Below are positions 32,900 to 40,413 of a stretch of DNA of 64,000 nucleotides, one piece after another. This stretch comes from Urbifossiella sp046350095 (GTDB lineage Bacteria > Planctomycetota > Planctomycetia > Gemmatales > Gemmataceae), in contig JAXMBA010000003.1 of the NCBI GenBank assembly GCA_046350095.1, positions 620,001 to 684,000 on the forward strand, given 5' to 3'. The notes beneath the pieces are model-generated. The model did not search any database, was not told where the DNA came from, and worked only from the letters and a program-made list of their open reading frames with translations. A program made the translations under genes and the position numbers. Numbering within the stretch: the stretch's first letter is position 1; the number at the start of each line of letters is the position of its first letter.

Positions 32900-33961
32900 A
32901 TGCCGCACCCCGCGACGGACCCGCCACTGCTCACCCCGGACCTGCCCGGGTGCGGCGGCCGCATCCGCGCCACCGACGACGACTTCGAGGTCGAAGAAGT
33001 CCCCTCCTACGAGCCCTCCGGCAGCGGCGACCATCTCTACCTGTGGGTCGAGAAGCGCGGCATGGCGCCCGAGTACTTCGCCCGCACGATCGCGCAGCGG
33101 CTCGGGGCGCGGCCCGGGGATGTCGGCACCGCCGGCCTCAAGGACCGGCACGCCGTCACGCGGCAGTGGGTGTCCGTTCCCGCGGCGTGCGAGCCGCGGC
33201 TGCCGCAGCTCGACGGCGACGGCATCCGCGTCCTGAAGACCGGCCGGCACACGAACAAGCTCAAGCTCGGCCACCTCCGCGGCAACCGCTTCGGCATCCT
33301 GATCCGCGACGCCGACCGCGGCGCGAACGTCGAGGCGGTACTGGAGCGCATTCGTTCCCAGGGGCTGCCGAACTATTACGGCCCGCAGCGCTTCGGCCGC
33401 GGTGGCAGCACTGTCGAGCTGGGGTGGAAGTGCCTCAACGGCACGGCGCCGCGGCGGCTGCGGCCGTTCCTGTACCGGTTCGCCCTGTCCGCGGTGCAGT
33501 CGCTACTGTTCAACGACGTGCTCGCCCGCCGCCTCACCGACGGCCTCTACCGCACCGTGCTCGACGGCGACGTGCTGGCGAAGTGGCCGGCGGGCGGGCT
33601 GTTCGTGGCGACGGACGTGGCCGCCGAGCAGGCGCGGTTCGACGCTCGCGAAACCGTGACCGCGGGGCCGATGTTCGGGAAGAAGACGTTCCCCGCGGCC
33701 GGGCTCGCCGCCGAGCGCGAGGCGGCCGTGCTGCGGGCGCACAACCTCGGCCCGGCCGCGTTCGCCGGCTTCGGCAAGCTCCTGATGGGCACGCGGCGGC
33801 ACAACCTCGTCTACCTCGACGACCTGACCGCGGCGTGGGAGGCGGACGGCCTGCGGCTGTCGTTCACACTGCCGGCCGGGAGCTACGCCACGGTGCTGCT
33901 GCGCGAGGTGATGAAGGCGCGCGTGGACGACGCCGACGACGAGCCGGCCGAGGAGGAGTGA
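32900..33961 (+). CDS. truD: tRNA pseudouridine synthase D
   Basis: Converts U13 of some tRNAs to pseudouridine. The 353-residue protein contains ATDDDFEVEEVPSYEPSGSGDHLYLWVEKRG at the N-terminus, then TAGLKDRHAVTRQWVS, where Asp82 in the KDRH motif is the catalytic residue. The family-specific KLKLGHLRGNRF and NYYGPQRFGRGG follow. The C-terminus has the FGKLLMGTRRH and PAGSYATVLLREVMK blocks. It is a normal-length member. The ATG at 32900 is preferred over a non-ATG start upstream. The next gene starts at GTG two bases past the stop, so they are coupled. Confidence 0.95.
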   Translation: MPHPATDPPLLTPDLPGCGGRIRATDDDFEVEEVPSYEPSGSGDHLYLWVEKRGMAPEYFARTIAQRLGARPGDVGTAGLKDRHAVTRQWVSVPAACEPRLPQLDGDGIRVLKTGRHTNKLKLGHLRGNRFGILIRDADRGANVEAVLERIRSQGLPNYYGPQRFGRGGSTVELGWKCLNGTAPRRLRPFLYRFALSAVQSLLFNDVLARRLTDGLYRTVLDGDVLAKWPAGGLFVATDVAAEQARFDARETVTAGPMFGKKTFPAAGLAAEREAAVLRAHNLGPAAFAGFGKLLMGTRRHNLVYLDDLTAAWEADGLRLSFTLPAGSYATVLLREVMKARVDDADDEPAEEE

Positions 33962-33963
33962 CG

Positions 33964-34809
33964 GTGCCCCTCCCCGACCTGCGAATCCAGCAAGCGTTGC
34001 TCGTGGTCAGCCCCCGCGAGGTGGGCGTCGCCGCGCAGTCGGACGACCTCGACGCCGCCGAGGCCGAGCGGATCGCGGTGCAGTTCGGCATCCCGCCGTC
34101 GGGCGTCAATTTCCCGCTGGCGCACTTCGCGCAGCCGTTCGGCCGCCGGCACGTCGCCGTCGTGCAGGTCACCGCCCCGCCCGGGCCGACCGAGTGGCGG
34201 TTCCGCTTCCTGGTGCTGTCCGCCGACCTGTACCGCCACCTCGGCGACCCGTTCGCCGTCGCCGACCGCTTCCCGCCGGACTGGTCGGCCCGCGGCCCGC
34301 TGCCGGTGCTGGAGTGGCCGCCCGAGCCGCTGCCGCCGCGCACCGCCGCCGGGCTGCAAGACGTGCTGAAGGCGTGCGACCCGGCGACGGAGGAGATGGC
34401 CCTGCTGCTGGGCAGCACGCAGGCGCTGGTGGACGGCGGCCGCGTGCAACTGCTGCGGCCCGAGCCGGCGGAGCGGTTCCTGCGCGCGCTGTGGAAGCTG
34501 CTGCCGGACAAGGCCCGCGCCGGGCTGTGGCCGGCGTCGTTCGTGTTCGGCCCCGGCCTGCGCTTCGACGCGGCCGTGCGGCCGATGCTGTGGCCGAACG
34601 AGCCCGGCCTGCGGCTCACCGAGGACGGGTTGAAGGAGTACCCGGCGGGGAACTACGAGTCGCGGTTGCAGGCCGCCGTGGAGGCGGGCGACGACCGCGA
34701 GCTGGCGGCGCTGCTGGCCCGCCGCACCGGCGACGACACGCTGCGGCTGGGCCTCACGATCATCGGCACGGCGCTGCTCGCCGCGGTGGTGGCGAAGTTC
34801 GTGCTGTAG
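33964..34809 (+). CDS. Predicted tail-anchored protein of unknown function
   Basis: This encodes 281 residues, starting with GTG two bases after the truD stop. There is no N-terminal signal. The body has LLVVSPREVGVAAQSDDLD, FPLAHFAQPFGRRHVAVVQV, PDWSARGPLPVLEWPPEP and LWPASFVFGPGLRFDAAV. The C-terminus is a single hydrophobic helix (LRLGLTIIGTALLAAVVAKFVL, about residues 260-281), which predicts a cytoplasmic domain anchored to a membrane by its tail. No known family was recognised beyond related planctomycete hypothetical proteins. Coupling to truD suggests co-expression but not shared chemistry. Confidence 0.8.
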   Translation: MPLPDLRIQQALLVVSPREVGVAAQSDDLDAAEAERIAVQFGIPPSGVNFPLAHFAQPFGRRHVAVVQVTAPPGPTEWRFRFLVLSADLYRHLGDPFAVADRFPPDWSARGPLPVLEWPPEPLPPRTAAGLQDVLKACDPATEEMALLLGSTQALVDGGRVQLLRPEPAERFLRALWKLLPDKARAGLWPASFVFGPGLRFDAAVRPMLWPNEPGLRLTEDGLKEYPAGNYESRLQAAVEAGDDRELAALLARRTGDDTLRLGLTIIGTALLAAVVAKFVL

Positions 34810-34818
34810 GTAAACACC

Positions 34819-35415
34819 ATGCCCACCGACGAGCGCGTCCTGGTGATCCCCGCGGCGCACCTCCGCGCCGCGGGCGCGTTCACCGGCTTCCGCCCCGCCG
34901 ACCCCGCCTTCGGCGCCGCGCTGCTCTCCCCCGCCGCGTTCGCCTTCCGCCCGCGTTCGCAGGTGGAGACCGACCCGTCGTTCCTGCAACTCATCCCCTA
35001 CGTTGTTCTCCGCTGTGGCGAACGGGTGTTCCACTACCGCCGCGGCGCCGCCGGCACCGAGACGCGGCTGGCGGCGCTCCGGTCGGTCGGCGTCGGCGGG
35101 CACATCTCCGAGGCCGACGCGGCCGGCGGCGACGACCCCTACCGCACCGGGATGCGGCGCGAACTGACCGAGGAAGTGGAACTCGGGTGCGCCCACGTCG
35201 AGCGGCCGCTCGGGTTCATCTTCGACCCCACGACGCCCGTCGGGGCCGTCCACCTGGGCGTGGTCCACGTGTTCGAGCTGGAGGCGCCGACGGCCCGGCC
35301 GCGCGAGGCGGCGCTGGCCGACGCCGGGTTCGCACCACTGGCGGAACTCACCGCCGGCCGCGGCGGGTTCGAGACGTGGTCGCGGCTGGTGCTGGACGAA
35401 CTGGGCCGGGTGTAA
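34819..35415 (+). CDS. Nudix-domain protein
   Basis: This encodes 198 residues. The Nudix box is present with an insertion: GGHISEADAAGGDDPYRTGMRRELTEEVEL (about residues 95-125), where the Glu residues of RELTEEV bind the metal. Upstream strands (LQLIPYVVLRCGERVFHYRRG) and downstream PLGFIFDPTTPVGAVHLGVVH complete the fold. Nudix enzymes hydrolyse nucleoside diphosphates linked to another moiety; the substrate here is unknown. The gene lies nine bases after the tail-anchored gene and so belongs to the truD operon. No signal peptide, cytoplasmic. Confidence 0.86.
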   Translation: MPTDERVLVIPAAHLRAAGAFTGFRPADPAFGAALLSPAAFAFRPRSQVETDPSFLQLIPYVVLRCGERVFHYRRGAAGTETRLAALRSVGVGGHISEADAAGGDDPYRTGMRRELTEEVELGCAHVERPLGFIFDPTTPVGAVHLGVVHVFELEAPTARPREAALADAGFAPLAELTAGRGGFETWSRLVLDELGRV

Positions 35416-35501
35416 CGATTTTCCCGCCCCGCCCTCCCCGGCCCGCCGCGGGCGGCGCATAATCGCCTCTGCCCCCGCCCCCCACCCGACGGAGTCCCGC
35501 C

Positions 35502-36086
35502 ATGCGGAAGCTGTTCGCCGCCCTCGGCCTCGCCGCCGCCGCCGCCGCCCTGACCAGCTCGGTCGCCGCCCAGGGCGACAAGGCCGACGCCCAGCCGAAG
35601 ATCGTCGTGCCGTACGTCCCGACCCACCCGAAGGTGGTCGAGGCGATGCTGAAGACGGCCGCGGTGAAGGAGGGCGAGACGGTGTACGACCTCGGCTGCG
35701 GCGACGGCCGGATCGTCATCGCCGCGGTGAAGGACTTCAAGGCCAAGAAGGGGCTCGGCATCGACTTCAACCCGGAGCGGCTGAAGGACTGCGAGAAGAG
35801 CATGGCCGACGCCAAGCTGACCGACGACCAGAAGAAGGCGATGACGTTCAAGAAGGGCGACGTGCTGCAGATGAAGGCCGACGACTTCAAGGGCGTGGAC
35901 GTGGTGACGCTGTACCTGCTGCCGTCGGTCAACCGCGAGCTGAAGCCGGTGCTCAAGGCCGGGCTGAAGAAGGGCGCCCGCGTGGTCAGCCACGACTTCG
36001 ACATGGGCGACGACTGGATGCCGGAGAAGACGGTGCAGGTGGAGGCCGACCGGCAGCACACCGTGTACCTGTGGACGATCAAGTGA
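35502..36086 (+). CDS. Exported SAM methyltransferase, FAM173/ATPSCKMT-like (copy 1)
   Basis: This encodes 194 residues. The N-terminus (MRKLFAALGLAAAAAALTSSVAAQGDK) is a convincing signal peptide. The mature protein has VPYVPTHPKVVEAML, motif I YDLGCGDGRIVI (about residues 62-73) for S-adenosylmethionine, VVTLYLLPSVNREL and GARVVSHDF...VYLWTI, the layout of FAM173-type protein-lysine methyltransferases. Export of a SAM enzyme is unusual because SAM is made in the cytoplasm. The gene is the first of a tandem pair with a close paralogue. The stop codon begins a small palindrome at 36084-36099. Confidence 0.9.
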   Translation: MRKLFAALGLAAAAAALTSSVAAQGDKADAQPKIVVPYVPTHPKVVEAMLKTAAVKEGETVYDLGCGDGRIVIAAVKDFKAKKGLGIDFNPERLKDCEKSMADAKLTDDQKKAMTFKKGDVLQMKADDFKGVDVVTLYLLPSVNRELKPVLKAGLKKGARVVSHDFDMGDDWMPEKTVQVEADRQHTVYLWTIK

Positions 36087-36099
36087 CGGGCCGCCGTCA
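36084..36099. repeat. Small hairpin beginning at the stop codon of copy 1
   Basis: TGACGG (36084-36089) pairs with CCGTCA (36094-36099) around GCCG. The first three bases are the TGA stop. A similar palindrome occupies the same place in copy 2 at 36727. Confidence 0.5.
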
Positions 36100-36123
36100 C
36101 CCCTGACCCGACGGAGCTCCCGC

Positions 36124-36729
36124 ATGCGGACGCTGCTCGTCGCCCTCGCCGCCGCCGCCGGCCTGACCGCCTCGGCCCAGGACGCCGGCACGGCCGGCAG
36201 GCCCGACGCGAAGGAGGACCGGCCGAAGTTCATCGTGCCGTACGTCCCGACCCACCCGAAGGTCGTCGAGGCGATGCTGAAGACGGCCGCGGTGAAGGCG
36301 GGCGAGACGGTGTACGACCTAGGCTGCGGCGACGGCCGGATCGTCATCGCCGCGGTGAAGGACTTCGGGGCGAAGCGCGGCCTTGGCATCGACCTCATCC
36401 CGGAGCGGCTGAAGGACTGCGAGAAGTCGGTCGCCGACGCCAGGCTGACCCCCGAGCAGACCAGGGCGCTGACGTTCAAGAAGGGCGACGTCCTCAAGCT
36501 CACGGCGGAGGACTTCAAGGACGTGGACGTGGTGACGCTGTACCTGCTGCCGTCGGTCAACCGGGAGCTCTACCCGGTGCTCAGGGCCGGGCTGAAGAAG
36601 GGGGCCCGCGTGGTGAGCCACGACTTCGAGATGCGCGGCCGGGACAACAAGGTGCTGTGGGAGCCGGAGAGGACCGTGCAGGTGGAGGCCGACCGGACGC
36701 ACACCGTGTACCTGTGGACGATCAAGTGA
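36124..36729 (+). CDS. Exported SAM methyltransferase, FAM173/ATPSCKMT-like (copy 2)
   Basis: This encodes 201 residues and starts 37 bases after copy 1. The signal peptide (MRTLLVALAAAAGLTASAQ) differs, but long stretches of the mature protein are the same as in copy 1, including VPYVPTHPKVVEAMLK and YDLGCGDGRIVIAAVKDF. The C-terminus has a short insertion (MRGRDNKVLWEPERTVQVEAD). The pair arose by tandem duplication and both keep the SAM-binding GCGDG. Substrate unknown; FAM173 relatives methylate lysines of proteins such as the ATP synthase c-subunit. A strong palindrome follows. Confidence 0.9.
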   Translation: MRTLLVALAAAAGLTASAQDAGTAGRPDAKEDRPKFIVPYVPTHPKVVEAMLKTAAVKAGETVYDLGCGDGRIVIAAVKDFGAKRGLGIDLIPERLKDCEKSVADARLTPEQTRALTFKKGDVLKLTAEDFKDVDVVTLYLLPSVNRELYPVLRAGLKKGARVVSHDFEMRGRDNKVLWEPERTVQVEADRTHTVYLWTIK

Positions 36730-36775
36730 CAGCCGGCTGTCACCGCGAAAGCCCGGGGGCGCCCCCGGGCTTTCG
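36727..36775 (+). terminator. Twin palindromes after the methyltransferase pair
   Basis: A 16-base perfect palindrome (TGACAGCCGGCTGTCA, 36727-36742) starts at the stop codon. It is followed by a 30-base perfect palindrome (36746-36775; arms CGAAAGCCCGGGGGC). The T tract is short (TTTCGG), so termination efficiency is uncertain. Confidence 0.55.
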
Positions 36776-36830
36776 GCGTTGACGGCGACTAGAATAGAGG
36801 CCACCACGCCACCCACGGAACGGAACCGAC

Positions 36831-38417
36831 ATGCCGACCGAGTACGACGCGATCATCATCGGCGCCGGGCACAACGGCCTCACCACCGCCGCGTACCTCG
36901 CCCGCGCCGGGTACAAGGTGCTCGTCCTCGAACGCCGCGACGTGCTCGGCGGCTGCTGCATCACCGAAGAAATCTGGCCCGGCTACAAGGTCTCCACCGC
37001 GGCGTACGTGAACAGCCTGCTGCGGCCGCAGATCATCCGCGACCTGGAGCTGAAGAAGTACGGCTTCGAGATGCTGCCGCGCAGCCCGTCCTCGTTCACC
37101 CCGTTCCCGGACGGCCGCTACCTGATGATGGGGCCGGACAAGGAGATGACCCGCCGCGAGATCGCCAAGTTCAGCACCAAGGACGCCGAGGCGTACCCCA
37201 AGTACGAGGCCATGCTGGAGAAGGTGGCCGACTTCCTCGAGCCGCTCCTCGAACAGACCGCGCCCGACCCGTTCAGCAACCGCCTCGGCGACCTGTGGAG
37301 CGTCGCCAAGACCGGCTTCGGCTTCCGCGGGCTGGGGCGCGACGTGGCCACCGACGCCGTCGAAATCCTCACCGGCGCCGCCCGCCCGATCCTCGACCGC
37401 TGGTTCGAGTCGGAGCAGCTAAAGGCGACCATCGCCACCGACGCGGTCATCGGCGCCTTCGCGCCGCCGAGCCACCCGGGCACGGCGTACGTGCTGTTCC
37501 ACCACGTGATGGGCGAGTGCAACGGCGTCCGCGGGGTGTGGGGCTACGTCAAGGGCGGCATGGGCACCATCTCCAACAGCATCGCGCAGGCGGCGCAGGC
37601 GAAGGGCGCGACCATCCGCAAGAACAGCGAGGTCGGCAAGATTCTGGTGAAGGGCGGCAAGGCGGTCGGCGTCGCGCTCAAGGACGGCACCGAGTTCCGC
37701 GCGCCCCGCGTCATCAGCTGCGCCGACGCGAACGTGACGTTCGTGAAGCTGATGGACGCCGCCGACCTGCCGGCCGAGTTCCTGGCGCGGGTGAAGGCCA
37801 TCGACTACTCCTCGGCGACGGTGAAGATCAACGTGGCCCTGTCGGAGCCGCCGCAGTTCACGGCCCTGCCGGGGAAGGGCGTCGGCCCGCAGCACCACGG
37901 CACGATGCACGTGTGCCCCGACCAGGACTACATCGAGCGCGCCTACGACGACGCCAAGTACGGCCGCCCGGCCCGCGACCCGATGCTCGAGTGCACGATG
38001 GCGACGGCGCTGGACAGCACGCTGGCGCCGCCGGGGAAGCACATCCTGAGCATGTTCGTGCAGTACGCGCCGTACCACCTGAAGGGCACGACGTGGGACC
38101 AGGAGCGGGACAAGTTCGCGGACCGCTGCTTCGACGTGCTGAACGAGTACGCGCCGAACTTCAAGGCGAGCGTGATCGACCGGGTGGTGTACGCCCCGCC
38201 GGACATGGAGAAGGCGTGGGGCATCACCGGCGGGAACATCATGCAGGGGGCGATGAGCCTGTCGAGCATGGCGAGCTTCCGGCCGGTGGCGGGGTTCGCC
38301 AACTACCGCACGCCGGTGCGCGGCCTGTACATGTGCGGGGCCGCGACGCACCCGGGCGGCGGCGTCATGGGCGCGTGCGGGCTGAACGCGGCGCGCGAGA
38401 TTCTGAAGGACGGCTGA
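36831..38417 (+). CDS. FAD-dependent oxidoreductase, phytoene-desaturase/PYROXD2-like
   Basis: This encodes 528 residues. The N-terminal FAD site is YDAIIIGAGHNGLTTAAYLARAGYKVLVLE (GxGxxG near residue 12), then GGCCITEEIWPGYK. Central blocks include VLFHHVMGECNGVRGVWGYVKGGMGTIS and the C-terminus ends VRGLYMCGAATHPGGGVMGACGLNAAREIL, the closing FAD-binding element of the phytoene desaturase family. The sequence is nearest to the PYROXD2-type branch rather than to true carotenoid desaturases. No carotenoid genes are nearby, so the substrate is unknown. Cytoplasmic, monocistronic by context. Confidence 0.92.
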   Translation: MPTEYDAIIIGAGHNGLTTAAYLARAGYKVLVLERRDVLGGCCITEEIWPGYKVSTAAYVNSLLRPQIIRDLELKKYGFEMLPRSPSSFTPFPDGRYLMMGPDKEMTRREIAKFSTKDAEAYPKYEAMLEKVADFLEPLLEQTAPDPFSNRLGDLWSVAKTGFGFRGLGRDVATDAVEILTGAARPILDRWFESEQLKATIATDAVIGAFAPPSHPGTAYVLFHHVMGECNGVRGVWGYVKGGMGTISNSIAQAAQAKGATIRKNSEVGKILVKGGKAVGVALKDGTEFRAPRVISCADANVTFVKLMDAADLPAEFLARVKAIDYSSATVKINVALSEPPQFTALPGKGVGPQHHGTMHVCPDQDYIERAYDDAKYGRPARDPMLECTMATALDSTLAPPGKHILSMFVQYAPYHLKGTTWDQERDKFADRCFDVLNEYAPNFKASVIDRVVYAPPDMEKAWGITGGNIMQGAMSLSSMASFRPVAGFANYRTPVRGLYMCGAATHPGGGVMGACGLNAAREILKDG

Positions 38418-38476
38418 CCCCGGCTTGACCCGCCCCCCGGGCTTCGCTATTCCCCGGCGGTCCCCGGGAGTAGCCC

Positions 38477-39787
38477 ATGCCCCGCACCCTCGTCGTGCTC
38501 CTCCTCGCCGCCGCGGCCGCCCCGGCGGCCGAGCCCGCGTTCGCTCCCGTCGCCCCGGCCCCGCCGGACGCGCTCCGCGACACGCTCAAGCAGATGAAGG
38601 CGCGCCGCGCCACGCTAGAGCGCCTCGCCGGTCCGCACGAGCCGTTCGACCTGACGTACCTGCCGCGCCCCGCCGCCGAGGTGCAGGCGCTGCTGGCGCT
38701 GCGGCCGAACGTCCTGCTGGCGCACCCGGACCTCGCCGGCGGCGGGGCGTGGCTCGACAACGTCGGCGCCCTCCTCGTCCGCATGGGCGGCGGCGCCTCC
38801 GCCGGCCCCGGCCTCGACGGCCTCGACCAGCTCCTTGTCGTCGGCAACGCCACGATCGCCCCCAAGCCCGACGCCGGCGACGGCAAGACGGCGATGTTCT
38901 ACTTCGCCTTCAACTCCTTCGTCGCCCGCGCCGCTCGGCCGATCGACTGGGCCGCCGCCGTGCGCACGTGGTTCCCGGCGTCGGAGGTGCGCGTCCACCG
39001 CGGGTACGGCTACCGCGTCATCCGCCTCAACTTCGGCGGCATGGTCCCGGGCCTGCCGACCGACGGCACCGAGGCCGTGCTGTTCCCCGCGCCCGACGGC
39101 CGCACCCTCGTCGCCGACGACGAGCCGACCGTGAAGGCGCTGATCGAGCGGCTCGCCGAGCGCCGGCCGGCGACGGCGCCGCCCGGCTGGGACCGCGTGG
39201 ACACGGCGGCGGTCGCGGCGGCGGTGAGCAACCGCGACAAGCAGTGGGTGTGCCACCAGCCGGCGGCGTGGGGGCCGGAGCTGCCGGGGCCGGGGAGCCG
39301 CCTGTTCCGCGCCGCCGACCACCTCGCCGCCGGCATCGACCTCGGCCCGACGACGCGGGTGCGCTTCGTGGCGCTGGCGCCGACGCAGTTCCAGGCGAAG
39401 CACGTGCAGCTGGGCCGGCGCGAGATGATGGAGCGGCTGGCCGACCGCATCGCCCCCGACCCCGGCGACACCGCCGCCGCCTGGGCTGCCGTGGCCGACC
39501 TGACGGACGCGCTGCTGAAGGGCGGCAAGACGACGCCGACGCCGCTCGGCTTCGGGTACGCGGCGGAAGCGAAGGGCGACCTGCTCGGGCTGATCGTGAA
39601 GGCGTCGAAGTCGAAGGCGCCGGCGGGCACGGGCTCGGCCGCGGCGGCGCTGCCGGGGTTCGCCGCGGCCCCGACCCCGGCCCCGCCCGCCGCTCCGGCC
39701 CTGCCGGCGGACGTGGACATCCCCGTGACGCGGAGCCCGATCCCCGGCGACCAGGGGATTCCGGGCTACCTGCAACCCGCCCGGTGA
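38477..39787 (+). CDS. Hypothetical exported protein
   Basis: This encodes 436 residues with an N-terminal signal peptide (MPRTLVVLLLAAAAAPAAEP). The mature part begins with a charged helix (DALRDTLKQMKARRATLERL). Marks include LRPNVLLAHPDLAGGGAWLDNVGALLVRMGGG, FNSFVARAARPIDWAAAVRTWFP and VRFVALAPTQFQAKHVQLGRREMMERL. A Pro/Ala-rich tail (about 395-436) ends the protein. No catalytic motif or known family was recognised. Codon use and composition are those of a real gene. The downstream acetyltransferase gene overlaps its stop by four bases (GTGA), so they are coupled. Confidence 0.75.
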   Translation: MPRTLVVLLLAAAAAPAAEPAFAPVAPAPPDALRDTLKQMKARRATLERLAGPHEPFDLTYLPRPAAEVQALLALRPNVLLAHPDLAGGGAWLDNVGALLVRMGGGASAGPGLDGLDQLLVVGNATIAPKPDAGDGKTAMFYFAFNSFVARAARPIDWAAAVRTWFPASEVRVHRGYGYRVIRLNFGGMVPGLPTDGTEAVLFPAPDGRTLVADDEPTVKALIERLAERRPATAPPGWDRVDTAAVAAAVSNRDKQWVCHQPAAWGPELPGPGSRLFRAADHLAAGIDLGPTTRVRFVALAPTQFQAKHVQLGRREMMERLADRIAPDPGDTAAAWAAVADLTDALLKGGKTTPTPLGFGYAAEAKGDLLGLIVKASKSKAPAGTGSAAAALPGFAAAPTPAPPAAPALPADVDIPVTRSPIPGDQGIPGYLQPAR

Positions 39788-40380
39788 CCGTCGCGCCGCT
39801 GACCCGGGCCGACGCCCCCGCCGCCGCGCGCACGCTGGCGGCGGCGTTCGCCGGTTACCCCCTCCTGCGTGCGGTCGCGCCGGACAACCCGCCCGCGGTC
39901 GAGGCCTTCTGCGGGATGCTCGTCCGCTACACGGCCGCGCTCGGCACCGCCTTCGCCTCGGCCGACGGCGCCGCGGTGGCGTGCTGGCTGCCGCCCGACC
40001 ACCCGACGCTCACCGCTAGCGGCCTCCTTCGCGCCGGCGTCCTCGCGCTGGCGTGGCAGCTCGGGCCGGCCGGCGGCGTGCGACTGCTGCGGCTCGACCG
40101 GGAGTTCGACCGGGCGCGGCGGCGTCACGTCCCGGGGCCGCACTGGTACCTGCTGCTGCTCGGTGTCGCCCCGCACGCCCGCCGGCGAGGGTTGGCCCGC
40201 GCCGCGATCGGGCCGGGCCTCGCCGCCGCCGACCGCGCCGGCCTGCCGTGCTACCTGGAAACGCAGGACGCGGCGAACGTGCCGGCCTACGAGCGGCTCG
40301 GCTTTGCGCTCGTCGGGCGCCGCCGCGTTCCCGGGGGGCTGGGGAGCTGGGAGATGAGCCGCGGCCCGCGGGGCGTATAA
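39784..40380 (+). CDS. GNAT-family N-acetyltransferase
   Basis: This encodes 198 residues. It starts with GTG overlapping the preceding stop codon. The GNAT core is LLLLGVAPHARRRGLARAAIGPGL (about residues 121-144), where RRRGLA is the acetyl-CoA pyrophosphate-binding loop. YLETQDAANVPAYERLGFALVGRRRVPGG completes motif B. The N-terminal part (TRADAPAAARTLAAAFAGYPLLRAVAPDN) is common in this class. The acceptor substrate is unknown. Cytoplasmic; coupled to the exported-protein gene and 33 bases before the kinase gene. Confidence 0.9.
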   Translation: MTVAPLTRADAPAAARTLAAAFAGYPLLRAVAPDNPPAVEAFCGMLVRYTAALGTAFASADGAAVACWLPPDHPTLTASGLLRAGVLALAWQLGPAGGVRLLRLDREFDRARRRHVPGPHWYLLLLGVAPHARRRGLARAAIGPGLAAADRAGLPCYLETQDAANVPAYERLGFALVGRRRVPGGLGSWEMSRGPRGV

Positions 40381-40413
40381 CGCGGGTGAGCGCCGTCGCC
40401 CCGGGAGGCTCCC

